Part shown: positions 6,487 through 13,526 of the stretch, one piece after another | Layout of the letters: every line of letters begins with the position of its first letter | Numbering within the stretch: position 1 is the first letter of the stretch | Source: an uncultured Candidatus Saccharibacteria bacterium | GTDB taxonomy: Bacteria > Patescibacteria > Saccharimonadia > Saccharimonadales > UBA1547 | Assembly (NCBI GenBank): GCA_946480535.1 | Contig: CAMLKA010000028.1 | Location: forward strand, 1-14,118 | Direction of reading: 5' to 3' | Length of the DNA: 14,118 nucleotides | Notes under the pieces: model-generated | What the model saw: the letters and a program-made list of their open reading frames with translations, nothing else | Told to the model about the DNA's origin: nothing | Databases searched by the model: none | Program-made: the position numbers and the translations under genes

Positions 6487-6981
6487 TTACTCCCTTCCTT
6501 CTTCTTCGTCGTTCGGGAATTCAATGCCGTATTGCTGCTTGAGTGTCACGCGATCGAGGCTTGTTTCTGATGAGTCAACAAGAAAACGGTGGTTTAAAAG
6601 TTTACGGCCCAAAAGAATTGGATAAATTTTCTTTGAACGATCGGCAAGGGTAAAGCGCGCGTGGAATACCTTCGGGCCAAGTTTTACCTTAAGCTTCACT
6701 TCGTATCGCTCTTCGCGTTCACCAAAAGAGTTCGCCACCCACACCTTCTTATATTCTTCAGCCTCAACACGGTGCGCCATTGCGCCACACACAGGGTGTC
6801 CGCCCAGCAAATCAAATGAAAGAACGTCATTCTCGTCAACAGAAATATTATTTGCATGCACTGCTGAACGAAACGCTCCTGTATCTGTTTTTGCGGGTAC
6901 GTTAATAGCCCCTGATCCGACAAATGTCAGTACCTCAGAGCGACCAATAATTACCTTGTGAAAATCGTGTTTTGAAGCCAT
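6487..6981 (-). CDS. RimB-like retropepsin-type aspartic protease (PF05618 / former ATP-dependent zinc protease family)
   Basis: This 164-residue protein belongs to the small family often encoded beside rimK. The visible signature is AKTDTGAFRSAVHA (30-43), with the aspartic-protease D-T-G at 33-35, and a C-terminal half with PILLGRKLL, the hydrophobic turn typical of single-domain retropepsin-like proteins that work as dimers. In Pseudomonas the related RimB works with RimK in S6 modification. Here it is the first gene of a two-gene operon with rimK. It starts at an ATG (6981) with CATAAT 7 bases upstream and no Shine-Dalgarno site. The family is fairly certain; whether it trims RimK products or another protein cannot be read from the sequence. 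Confidence 0.87.
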   Translation of the reverse strand: MASKHDFHKVIIGRSEVLTFVGSGAINVPAKTDTGAFRSAVHANNISVDENDVLSFDLLGGHPVCGAMAHRVEAEEYKKVWVANSFGEREERYEVKLKVKLGPKVFHARFTLADRSKKIYPILLGRKLLNHRFLVDSSETSLDRVTLKQQYGIEFPNDEEEGRE

Positions 6982-6988
6982 AGAATTT

Positions 6989-6994
6989 ATTATG
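6989..6994 (-). promoter_or_regulatory. -10 box of the rimB-like/rimK operon
   Basis: CATAAT (one mismatch to TATAAT) on the minus strand sits 7 bases before the ATG at 6981. It is back to back with the promoter of the rightward ATP-grasp gene. Confidence 0.5.
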
Positions 6995-7020
6995 ATTGAG
7001 CGTTAGCATTATTTAAAGAC

Positions 7021-7049
7021 TTGATTATTTTATCATATTTATGTAAAAT
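7021..7049 (+). promoter_or_regulatory. Promoter of the rightward ATP-grasp gene; decides its start
   Basis: TTGATT (-35, 7021-7026), a 17-base spacer and TAAAAT (-10, 7044-7049) are followed after 7 bases by the ATG at 7057. The in-frame TTG at 7021 is therefore best read as the -35 box, not a start codon. Confidence 0.65.
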
Positions 7050-7056
7050 TTGCAAT

Positions 7057-8286
7057 ATGTCACATATTCTTATCGTTGGTCAAAAGTTCTCGACACTTAC
7101 AAGCTATATTCTCGATCACAATCACACCTACACCCTTCTTCAAGACGTCGCGAAGACCAAGTTTCCCGATAAGAAATTCAAAAACCGACAGGTTGCCGAT
7201 TTCTCGACAAAAGAATCGATCCTTGCTGCCGTTGATACGTTAAAGGTTCGCCCAGACGCAGTGCTCGCGACGTACGAGAGCTACATTCTTCCTGCAGCAT
7301 GGATTGCCGAACACCTCCAGCTTCCAGGTATGCCCGTTGCTGCGGCTGAAGCTTGCACCGATAAGTCACTGATGCGTGCACTCTTTGCAGAAGCACCAGA
7401 AAAGGTAAGTCCTGCGTTTAGCGTTGTCACTTCCGAAGAAGATGCAATCCGATTCGCTGAAGCACACGACTTCCCTATTATTCTCAAGCCTGCAAACCTC
7501 GCTAAAAGCTTGCTTGTCACCAAAAGTAATACGCTTGAAGAACTTATTCAAAATTACCGCAAATCAGCAGAATTACTTGAAGCAACCTATAAAAAATACG
7601 CGCGCAACCGACAGCCAAAACTTATTATTGAAGAGTTCCTCGAAGGAAGCATCCACTCGGTTGACGCGTTTATCGACGCAAATGGCACTCCGCAAGTCCT
7701 TGAACAAGTGGTCGATTACCAAACAGGCTACGACATCGGCTATGACGATAACTTCCACTACAGCCGCCTTCTCCCAAGCACGCTCAGCGGAGCAGACCAA
7801 GCAGCACTTCGTCACTGTGCTGAAGTAGGCATTAAAGCCCTTGGCATGAAAAGCAGTCCGGCACATGTCGAGATTATTATGACAAAAGCTGGCCCCCGTA
7901 TTGTAGAAATCGGCGCGCGCAACGGCGGCTATCGTGAACGTATGCACTACCTTGCAAATGGTATTGATATTACCGGCTGCGCAATCGCACTATCACTTAA
8001 CCACCCTGCGGATACCACCGCCTCACGTAACAGCCCTTGTGCTGTTTTGGAGCTCTTTCCAAAGACCCCAGGCATCTTTACGGGTATCAACGAGTACGAG
8101 AGCCTCAAAAACCTCTCTTCACTCAACTACCTGAGCGTGAAAGCGACAGAAGGTGCTTTTATCGGCAAGGCTGCTGATGGCTACAAGATGGCTGCTGTCG
8201 TGATTCTCTTCAACGAAGACGCTGACCAGTTTGCACGCGATCTCGCCTTCGTCAACGAGCACGTTTTCGTTACGACAAACGCGTAA
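7057..8286 (+). CDS. ATP-grasp ligase of the carbamoyl-phosphate-synthase-like / amino-acid-ligase type
   Basis: The 409-residue protein has the three-part ATP-grasp layout: an N-terminal Rossmann-like domain (MSHILIVGQKF), a central domain with IILKPA (141-146, ATP-binding Lys144) and IIEEF (190-194), and a C-terminal domain with VEI (271-273) and the metal-binding EIGARNGG (284-291). The last motif resembles BacD-type amino acid ligases and PurK/PurT-like enzymes more than RimK. After Lys144 the usual glycine-rich loop is replaced by NLAKSLLVTKS, with no glycine. Family members join a carboxylate to an amine via an acyl phosphate; the substrates here are unknown. It is divergent from the rimB-like/rimK operon, and its end overlaps the convergent ATP-grasp gene by 17 bases. 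The start at 7057 follows the promoter spacing. Confidence 0.85.
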   Translation: MSHILIVGQKFSTLTSYILDHNHTYTLLQDVAKTKFPDKKFKNRQVADFSTKESILAAVDTLKVRPDAVLATYESYILPAAWIAEHLQLPGMPVAAAEACTDKSLMRALFAEAPEKVSPAFSVVTSEEDAIRFAEAHDFPIILKPANLAKSLLVTKSNTLEELIQNYRKSAELLEATYKKYARNRQPKLIIEEFLEGSIHSVDAFIDANGTPQVLEQVVDYQTGYDIGYDDNFHYSRLLPSTLSGADQAALRHCAEVGIKALGMKSSPAHVEIIMTKAGPRIVEIGARNGGYRERMHYLANGIDITGCAIALSLNHPADTTASRNSPCAVLELFPKTPGIFTGINEYESLKNLSSLNYLSVKATEGAFIGKAADGYKMAAVVILFNEDADQFARDLAFVNEHVFVTTNA

Positions 8287-9151
8287 AATACTCGGCAATA
8301 CGTGCGTAATAGGCAAGTTCTTCGTCTTGCGTCTCAAAGTCTGGCGTACCAAAGTTGAAATTCGCCTCAAGCACGACACTCTCGCCTGTTTCGTTATTTG
8401 TTAGAATGTCGACTCCAGTAAATTCTCGGCCAATCGATTTCGCAGCGCGCGTTGCCATGACCGCGAGATCCTCAGAAAGCGTCACAAACTCACGCGTACC
8501 ACCTTGGCTCACGTTATTCTTGTGTCCTGCATCATCTTTACTGCGCACGCGGCGGTAGCTTGCCAGAACTTGGTCGCCGGCAACGATAACGCGGTAATCA
8601 AAGTTGTTTGGAACAAAACTCTGAATAATTGCATCTTCAAATGGAAGCGCTGCAAGTTCATCATATGAATGAACAAGCTCGTTATCACTTCCGTTACGTC
8701 CATCGATAGCCTTCGCAACCAACGGGAATGGCGCATTCAAAAGCTCAAGAGCCTTCGGAAGATTTCCGCCCTTCGTAATGTACACACTATCTGGCACCGA
8801 AACGCCAGCAAGGGCAAATTGAGCATTTTGCTCCAGCTTTGACATAGCCTGGAACGTGAGGGACTCGCTGTTAACAACAGGTACGCCCTTCGCTTCAAAA
8901 TAGCGTGCAATCGTGTGTCGAAGCGGCCCATACGAGATGCCGCGAATGTAAATAAGGCTATACTCAGCACTGCGGTCTTGACCATCAAAAAGAATCGAGA
9001 GCACTCCGTTTTTAATAAGCACTGTCGTGTCTTCGTAGAAAACAGCTTCAGCCTCGAGTGTTTCTTGGGAATTGTTCAAGCGCTCTAGAAAGCGAAAGCC
9101 GGCCGACGTTGGGGTAAATTTATTTTTTGAAAGGAAAACTGCAACTTTCAT
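8270..9151 (-). CDS. RimK-like ATP-grasp ligase, second copy (divergent)
   Basis: This 293-residue protein shares the RimK plan but differs clearly from the rimK at 5572. It shows LVAKAIDGRNGSD (144-156, ATP-binding Lys147), an IIQSF linker region (175-179), FDYRVIVAG (184-192), a SYRRVRSKDDAGHKNNVSQGG stretch around 199-218 in place of the RimK FRSNLHKGG element, Asp248, and the metal-binding EANFNFG (262-268). It should be a carboxylate-amine ligase; the acceptor is unknown. ATG 9151 is chosen over GTG 9157 because AGGAG sits 5 bases upstream of the ATG. It is the third gene of an operon, following the previous ATP-grasp gene after an 8-base gap. Confidence 0.85.
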   Translation of the reverse strand: MKVAVFLSKNKFTPTSAGFRFLERLNNSQETLEAEAVFYEDTTVLIKNGVLSILFDGQDRSAEYSLIYIRGISYGPLRHTIARYFEAKGVPVVNSESLTFQAMSKLEQNAQFALAGVSVPDSVYITKGGNLPKALELLNAPFPLVAKAIDGRNGSDNELVHSYDELAALPFEDAIIQSFVPNNFDYRVIVAGDQVLASYRRVRSKDDAGHKNNVSQGGTREFVTLSEDLAVMATRAAKSIGREFTGVDILTNNETGESVVLEANFNFGTPDFETQDEELAYYARIAEYFTRLS

Positions 9152-9156
9152 TTTCA

Positions 9157-9161
9157 CTCCT
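9157..9161 (-). promoter_or_regulatory. Shine-Dalgarno site deciding the start of the second RimK-like gene
   Basis: AGGAG on the minus strand is 5 bases before the ATG at 9151. It overlaps the GTG at 9157, which therefore cannot be the start served by this site. Confidence 0.65.
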
Positions 9162-10137
9162 ATTTTGTCACTACTTTATTAATATATTCAGCCAAATACT
9201 TCGCTGCATCGAAATGCTTGCCGTCCCGACATGCGTAGAAAAGTTTCAAAACAGGCGAAGTGTTAAATTCAATAAACCAGTACGGCGACTCGTCTGCAGG
9301 CTGCTTATAATCAGCAACGAGCAGGTCGATGACAATAAAACCAGCAGGAATCGACCGAGCAATAGACTCGACGATAGTCTTGTACGAAGGATTAATTTCG
9401 GTCGTAATATCATACATCGAGGCACCGGTGCGAATCATGGTTCCTGCGGCAAGCTGCACCACTTCACCTTCGGCGGGAATATCCACACGTGAAAGCGTCT
9501 CCTCGCTGACGATAGTTGTAAGAGAGGGGTAGGGAACGGCGGTGTCCTTGATCGCTTCGCGCGCTCGGTCTTCCTGTTCGATAAGTTCAGCGACGGTGCT
9601 AACGCCGTCGCCTACAACGCGAGCTGTCTGGCGCAGAATGGCACCTTTTAGTTCGCCGTCGATAACGGCAAAGCGAATTTCATCACCATATACCTGCTCT
9701 TGCACGACCGCATCCTCGTCGCCACTGGCTGAAAGGGCGTTAAGCGCCTCATCAAGCTGCGCCTGTTCAGTAATATCAAGCGTCAAACCACGCGACATTG
9801 ATGCCATGTTTGGCTTCACGATAATTTTGCCGACCGTTTCAAGAAGGGCATACGCCTCTTCTCGGCTGCCAGCAAGGTGCTGCGCCACGGTCTTTGGAAT
9901 TGAGTATCCGAGTTGATTGATAAAGCTATTCGCAAGCGATTTGTCGCGCGATAACGTACGGACAACCGTGTGTGTCGTTGGGTATGAAAGTGCTGGCGAA
10001 ATTGAGGTAATCCAACGAACGGCACCGTCTTTGTGGAATTGCCGATATTCACTATCACCCAGTGTCAGTACGGTCTGGTCAAACCCAAGCCGCCCGAGAG
10101 CGTCGCCGATGTATCCTATGTTTGATGTGTCCTGCAT
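9160..10137 (-). CDS. ATP-grasp ligase resembling the cyanophycin-synthetase/glutathione-synthase-like group
   Basis: This 325-residue protein has an ATP-grasp core: IIVKPNMASMSRG (105-117, ATP-binding Lys108), VVQEQV (144-149), DEIRFAVIDG (152-161), and the metal-binding Asp271 and FIEFNTSP (288-295). The stretch RQTARVVGDGVSTVAELI (169-186) closely resembles the cyanophycin synthetase ATP-grasp signature (R-x-x-A-x-V-x-GDG-x-x-T-x-x-x-LI). It lacks the Mur-ligase-like half of true cyanophycin synthetase, so it is a stand-alone ligase. Cyanophycin-type enzymes add amino acids to peptide carboxylates, but the substrate here is open. The ATG at 10137 is chosen over the TTG at 10152 because AAAGG lies 7 bases upstream and only 4 bases separate it from the metallopeptidase stop. 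Confidence 0.85.
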   Translation of the reverse strand: MQDTSNIGYIGDALGRLGFDQTVLTLGDSEYRQFHKDGAVRWITSISPALSYPTTHTVVRTLSRDKSLANSFINQLGYSIPKTVAQHLAGSREEAYALLETVGKIIVKPNMASMSRGLTLDITEQAQLDEALNALSASGDEDAVVQEQVYGDEIRFAVIDGELKGAILRQTARVVGDGVSTVAELIEQEDRAREAIKDTAVPYPSLTTIVSEETLSRVDIPAEGEVVQLAAGTMIRTGASMYDITTEINPSYKTIVESIARSIPAGFIVIDLLVADYKQPADESPYWFIEFNTSPVLKLFYACRDGKHFDAAKYLAEYINKVVTK

Positions 10138-10141
10138 GGTC

Positions 10142-11926
10142 TTACCTTTCAATCATTTCTTGTGTCATTGCTGTACGCTCGTGCCGCTCATCTTCGTGTT
10201 CGTCACCATGAAGTGCTCGATGGATATACGGACTGAGAACGGAGGCTATGTGCGGCGCCCAGTCTATTGCATTATCTGCAACGGGTGGCAAAAGGCCATA
10301 TTTATGGAGTCGAGCCTGGTCGACAAGATCAAGGCCCGTCATTGCTGCCGCTCGGCTTTTGGCAGCCGGATCCATATCGGCCACCTCGCTCTTTAGGATT
10401 GCCTCTTCTGCAAAGGCCATAACATGAGAACTCAGCCCTCCCTTTCGAGTAATTCGAAGTACTCGGTCGGCAGCTTCTTTGGCTGCATCGAGCATACTCA
10501 CACCTTCGACAACGCGCATCTTTTCTTGGGCAAATGCCGTAATAGCATCGAGGGTGGTGCCGCCATTTTCAAGCGCCAAGAGTGCCTTCGCGTAGGTCAG
10601 CGCAATTGGCTTTGAATACCCAAAGAGTTTCGTCTCAGCCTCTCGCTCGACAGCATTCGCGCCACCTTCGCGAAGCATCGAGACACGCTTACCTTTTAGT
10701 TTTCCAATCTGAAGAGACTGACCAAGGAGTCCGTCAGCAAGCGACTGATTGATATGCTGGAGCTCATGAAAGCCTCCAACGGTAATAATCTTATAAAGCG
10801 ATTGTGGACGCGAAGCCACCTTATACTCACCGTTCACACCATTAACCGCAAACGTCGCTTTGTCGGGATTGATCAGTACATGGAACTTCCCTTCGCCAGG
10901 AGTATCATCTGGACCCGCAAGAAGTGCGGCTTTATGAAGAATTGACTCGAACATCATCTGCATTGTGTCCGGATCAACAAGTGTCTCCTTGAGTACTTTT
11001 ACCTGTTCTGGTGAAAAAATTGCGCCCTCTACGAATGCTGCATCTTGCGCAGATTCAATCACTGCACGCGTTACCGACGACGCCTCACCAGTCTCCGACT
11101 CGCCCATCCCGTTACGAATGTAATCAAGGCGCTTCATTAAACTTTTGCGCGACTTCTCTTCTTCAATAGCGCGCCTCATCCCCCTTGGAATAAGTTCTGT
11201 CGCTCGCTCTGCAGTTTCCGTATCACCTGAAAGTATCGCCTGCTCACGAAGGGTTACGAGCGTTGGTATGTACGATGCAAGGTCGCTATTCACTCGGCCA
11301 AGATACACGTCAACGATAGCCGATTTCGCCCCATCGAGTCCCGGGGCACCGTGGGCATCCCTATACAATGAACGCTCTTCAAGGAGAAGTGCGCGAGCCT
11401 CAACAGCCGATGACGCCACCTCGAGCAGTGCTTCAGGGTTAATCACACGAGATTCTGCTGCATATTCTTCTGGAGCGATAGCTTCACTATTCGAAAGCTT
11501 TCCAGCGATTGTTGCAATATACACCTCGGACATTTTCTTTGTGAGCTCAAGTGCCGTCGCAGGATCGCGCTTTGCTTGGGTTGCAAACCACTCGTATACC
11601 TCATTGGGGGTTGATGCTGATTCGAGCCCTTCATATCCAGCAACATCAACTGCACCATTCAATAAGTAGTGTGGCATGATAAGCGGCGCGACTTTTGTTT
11701 CATCGGCTTTTGAAGACGCCTTGAGTGTTTCGGCGATGGTCTTACCACCAGGAAGCTGCGCTTCGGCGATACTCATTTCGTATTCATGGGCGTGCAGAAG
11801 TTCTTGGTCATCAAGGGGGAATTCCGGCGCCTCAAGAAGCTCGGAAACAAATACCCGAGCAGATTCGCCGCCGCGTTCCAGATATATACCCCTATAGCCC
11901 TCTTGGCCAGTCAGCTGCGTATTCAT
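10142..11926 (-). CDS. HELQH metallopeptidase, DUF1704/QEGLA (MATCAP-like) related, first gene of an ATP-grasp operon
   Basis: The 594-residue protein has no signal peptide. Residues 1-320 are mostly helical, acidic and unfamiliar. The zinc motif is HELQH (387-391, with the Glu388 general base), followed by a leucine/glycine-rich segment and then REGGANAVEREAE (419-431), whose Glu420 or Glu427 could be the third ligand. A later RITRKGGLSSH (491-501) resembles the Arg/Gly-containing stretch that follows the QEGLA motif in DUF1704 proteins. The order HExxH, spacer, (R/Q)EG(G/L)A...E is what suggests that family; the true family motif is HExxxH, so the link is tentative. The C-terminus is rich in His, Asp and Glu. 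It heads an operon with two ATP-grasp ligases, which suggests that it cleaves what they join. Confidence 0.75.
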   Translation of the reverse strand: MNTQLTGQEGYRGIYLERGGESARVFVSELLEAPEFPLDDQELLHAHEYEMSIAEAQLPGGKTIAETLKASSKADETKVAPLIMPHYLLNGAVDVAGYEGLESASTPNEVYEWFATQAKRDPATALELTKKMSEVYIATIAGKLSNSEAIAPEEYAAESRVINPEALLEVASSAVEARALLLEERSLYRDAHGAPGLDGAKSAIVDVYLGRVNSDLASYIPTLVTLREQAILSGDTETAERATELIPRGMRRAIEEEKSRKSLMKRLDYIRNGMGESETGEASSVTRAVIESAQDAAFVEGAIFSPEQVKVLKETLVDPDTMQMMFESILHKAALLAGPDDTPGEGKFHVLINPDKATFAVNGVNGEYKVASRPQSLYKIITVGGFHELQHINQSLADGLLGQSLQIGKLKGKRVSMLREGGANAVEREAETKLFGYSKPIALTYAKALLALENGGTTLDAITAFAQEKMRVVEGVSMLDAAKEAADRVLRITRKGGLSSHVMAFAEEAILKSEVADMDPAAKSRAAAMTGLDLVDQARLHKYGLLPPVADNAIDWAPHIASVLSPYIHRALHGDEHEDERHERTAMTQEMIER

Positions 11927-11934
11927 TGTTTTAT

Positions 11935-11963
11935 ATTATACCATTTTTTGTTTAAATAATCAA
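11935..11963 (-). promoter_or_regulatory. Promoter of the metallopeptidase/ATP-grasp operon
   Basis: TTGATT (-35, 11963-11958), a 17-base spacer and TATAAT (-10, 11940-11935) with an upstream TGG (extended -10) are followed after 8 bases by the ATG at 11926. There is no Shine-Dalgarno site, so the start is probably leaderless. Confidence 0.75.
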
Positions 11964-11966
11964 TAT

Positions 11967-11983
11967 CTCAAGATGATCTTGAG
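11967..11983. repeat. 17-base palindrome upstream of the metallopeptidase promoter
   Basis: CTCAAGAT-G-ATCTTGAG is a perfect 8-bp inverted repeat around one base. It lies 3 bases upstream of the -35 box and downstream of dnaJ. It could be a regulator-binding site. A terminator role is less likely, because no T-run follows on the minus strand. Confidence 0.5.
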
Positions 11984-12012
11984 GTTATTATACGACACGG
12001 GTATGCTTCGTG

Positions 12013-13092
12013 CTACCGAAGTGATTCAAGGATTTCTTTTTGCTTGCGGCTTAGTTTTGTCGGCGTATCGACAATAATGCTCACAATGTGCGGCCCGCGC
12101 TTATCTTCATTGCGAAGATGAGGAACTCCGTGGCCAGACAGCTTAAAGTCGGTGCCACTTTGCGTCCCTGCTGGAACCTTCATGCGCACTGTGCCATCGA
12201 CGGTCGGTACTTCAATTTCCGTCCCAAGCGCGGCGTCGACCATAGAGACGTGCTCTTCGGAAAGAATAATGTCACCTTCACGGGTAAACTTTTTATCGGC
12301 CTTCACGCGAATATGGATGTAAAGGTCACCCTTTTCACCACCGCCAATCGCTTCGCCGCGACCAGAGAGGCGAATGGTTGCACCATCATCAACACCAGCA
12401 GGAATCTTCACCTTAATGGTTTGCTTCTTGCGCTGCGTACCGGTACCGTGACAGACGGTACATACTTTTTCAGGAACTTTACCGGCACCGTGACAGGTTT
12501 CACATGGAACAGTTTGCTGAATTGCACCAAACATCGTATTCATAACACGAGTTTGCTGACCAGCACCATGACAGGTTGGACAGGTTTTCATTTCATAGCC
12601 TGGCTCGACAGTTGTGCCTTTACAATGGTCACAGGTATCTTCGAGATCGAGCGTCATGTCGTGCTCAAGGCCGAAAATTGCCTCGGTAAATGTTAGCTGC
12701 AACTGGACTTCAACATCGCGCCCCTTCTTTGGACCACGTTGACGAGCATTTCCACCGCCAAAGAATTGATCGAAAATATCACCAAAGCCACCACCGAAAT
12801 CGAAGTTCGCGCTTTGGCCATTAAAGCCGCCGAAGCCTTCAAAAGGATTTCCGCCGCCACCGCCGCCCGATGCACCGCCCACACCAGCATGTCCGAACTG
12901 GTCGTAGCGCTGGCGCTTTTGAGCGTCCTTAAGAACATCATAGGCTTCGTTAATTTCTTTGAATTTCTCTTCGTTACCACCTTCTTTATCTGGGTGGTGT
13001 TGCACAGCCAGGCGACGAAACGCCTTCTTAATTTCATCGGCAGAGGCGGTTTTTGACACCCCTAAAACTTCATAGTAATCACGCTTGCTCAT
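12013..13092 (-). CDS. dnaJ: DnaJ, Hsp40 co-chaperone
   Basis: DnaJ delivers unfolded proteins to DnaK and stimulates its ATPase in the cytoplasm. This is a complete type I DnaJ of 359 residues. It has a J domain (about 4-68) with the HPD motif at 33-35, a Gly/Phe-rich linker (about 70-118), and four CxxCxGxG-type zinc repeats (Cys154/157, 171/174, 197/200, 211/214). C-terminal substrate-binding domains run to the end; the final residues include [15 protein letters not shown]. It is the only heat-shock gene visible and stands alone under its own CIRCE-regulated promoter. The ATG at 13092 is the natural start of the J domain, and only about 3 bases of leader would precede it. Confidence 0.97.
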   Translation of the reverse strand: MSKRDYYEVLGVSKTASADEIKKAFRRLAVQHHPDKEGGNEEKFKEINEAYDVLKDAQKRQRYDQFGHAGVGGASGGGGGGNPFEGFGGFNGQSANFDFGGGFGDIFDQFFGGGNARQRGPKKGRDVEVQLQLTFTEAIFGLEHDMTLDLEDTCDHCKGTTVEPGYEMKTCPTCHGAGQQTRVMNTMFGAIQQTVPCETCHGAGKVPEKVCTVCHGTGTQRKKQTIKVKIPAGVDDGATIRLSGRGEAIGGGEKGDLYIHIRVKADKKFTREGDIILSEEHVSMVDAALGTEIEVPTVDGTVRMKVPAGTQSGTDFKLSGHGVPHLRNEDKRGPHIVSIIVDTPTKLSRKQKEILESLR

Positions 13093-13102
13093 ATCTGTAT
13101 TT

Positions 13103-13131
13103 AGTATACGGATTTAGCACTCATATGTCTA
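13103..13131 (-). promoter_or_regulatory. dnaJ promoter
   Basis: TAGACA (-35, 13131-13126), a 17-base spacer and TATACT (-10, 13108-13103) lie 10 bases before the dnaJ ATG. The predicted leader is about 3 bases. The -35 lies inside the spacer of the CIRCE element. Confidence 0.7.
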
Positions 13132-13140
13132 GAGTGCTAA
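13114..13140. promoter_or_regulatory. CIRCE operator (HrcA binding site)
   Basis: A perfect TTAGCACTC-N9-GAGTGCTAA inverted repeat, the established binding site of the heat-shock repressor HrcA. One arm falls in the dnaJ -35/-10 spacer and the other just upstream of the -35, so bound HrcA would block RNA polymerase. It implies that the genome encodes HrcA elsewhere. Confidence 0.96.
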
Positions 13141-13172
13141 ATAAAATGACCGCCCCTTTGAGCGGTCATTTT
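13139..13172 (-). terminator. Rho-independent terminator after the GlsB-type gene
   Basis: An 11-bp perfect stem (13143-13153 with 13162-13172, core TGACCGC/GCGGTCA) closes an 8-base loop. On the minus strand it ends in TTTTATTT. It lies 13 bases after the GlsB-type stop and isolates that gene from dnaJ. The stem is A/T-flanked on both sides, so it could also act on rightward transcripts. Confidence 0.85.
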
Positions 13173-13185
13173 TCTGCCCGAAAGC

Positions 13186-13461
13186 CTACGGCGCAGTGTT
13201 CGTGCGACCCGTAATCGCCTTCCAGATGAAGAGCACAACGATCGCACCAATAAGCGCGACGACGAAGCTCCAGAGGTTAAAGCCGGTAAAGCCTTCCCCT
13301 CCGATAAGTCCCACCAAGAAGCCTCCTACGAATGCACCAATAATACCTGCGATGATATTACCGATAACACCTTGGCTTGCGTCCGTTTTGGTAATCATTG
13401 AAGCCACCCATCCGGCCAGCCCACCAATGACTATCCAGGTTAATATTGCCCATAGATCCAT
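13186..13461 (-). CDS. GlsB/YeaQ/YmgE family (transglycosylase-associated) small membrane protein
   Basis: This 91-residue, glycine-rich hydrophobic protein has three predicted membrane segments (about 5-22, 31-54, 61-83) and glycine-packed helices such as IIAGIIGAFVGGFLVGLIGG. This matches the transglycosylase-associated family (PF04226), whose biochemical role is not settled but which is often linked to stress response. It is unusual here in having a perfect AAGGAGG Shine-Dalgarno site 9 bases upstream and a leader of about 30 bases, while nearly all other transcript-starting genes in the window have none. That would allow high or independently controlled translation. Its own terminator separates it from dnaJ. 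Confidence 0.88.
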   Translation of the reverse strand: MDLWAILTWIVIGGLAGWVASMITKTDASQGVIGNIIAGIIGAFVGGFLVGLIGGEGFTGFNLWSFVVALIGAIVVLFIWKAITGRTNTAP

Positions 13462-13470
13462 AACTGTACA

Positions 13471-13477
13471 CCTCCTT
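13471..13477 (-). promoter_or_regulatory. Strong Shine-Dalgarno site of the GlsB-type gene
   Basis: AAGGAGG on the minus strand lies 9 bases before the ATG at 13461, a perfect anti-16S match. Confidence 0.85.
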
Positions 13478-13499
13478 GGTATTAGTTTATGTACCTCTT

Positions 13500-13505
13500 A
13501 TTATA
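13500..13505 (-). promoter_or_regulatory. -10 box of the GlsB-type gene
   Basis: TATAAT on the minus strand places the transcription start near 13493, which gives a leader of about 30 bases that contains the Shine-Dalgarno site. It overlaps the -35 position of the opposing small gene. Confidence 0.55.
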
Positions 13506-13526
13506 CTCCTCTTCAAAAACCAAAGG

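Noticed and set aside
7021..7056. TTG start that would add 12 residues to the rightward ATP-grasp protein
   Set aside because: The TTG is the first three bases of a good -35 box (TTGATT) with a 17-base spacer to TAAAAT, and the extra residues do not fit the start of a Rossmann-like domain.
11145..11669. A 174-codon plus-strand frame opposite the metallopeptidase
   Set aside because: The serine/alanine-rich peptide is typical of antisense reading of coding DNA, with no start signals.
11987..11992. A further TATAAT on the minus strand upstream of the metallopeptidase operon
   Set aside because: It lacks a -35 and is not placed next to a start codon. A second distant promoter or a chance match cannot be told apart, so it is not listed as a feature.
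12088..12696. A 202-codon open frame on the plus strand opposite dnaJ
   Set aside because: It is antisense to the conserved zinc and C-terminal domains of dnaJ, has an implausible composition and no promoter.
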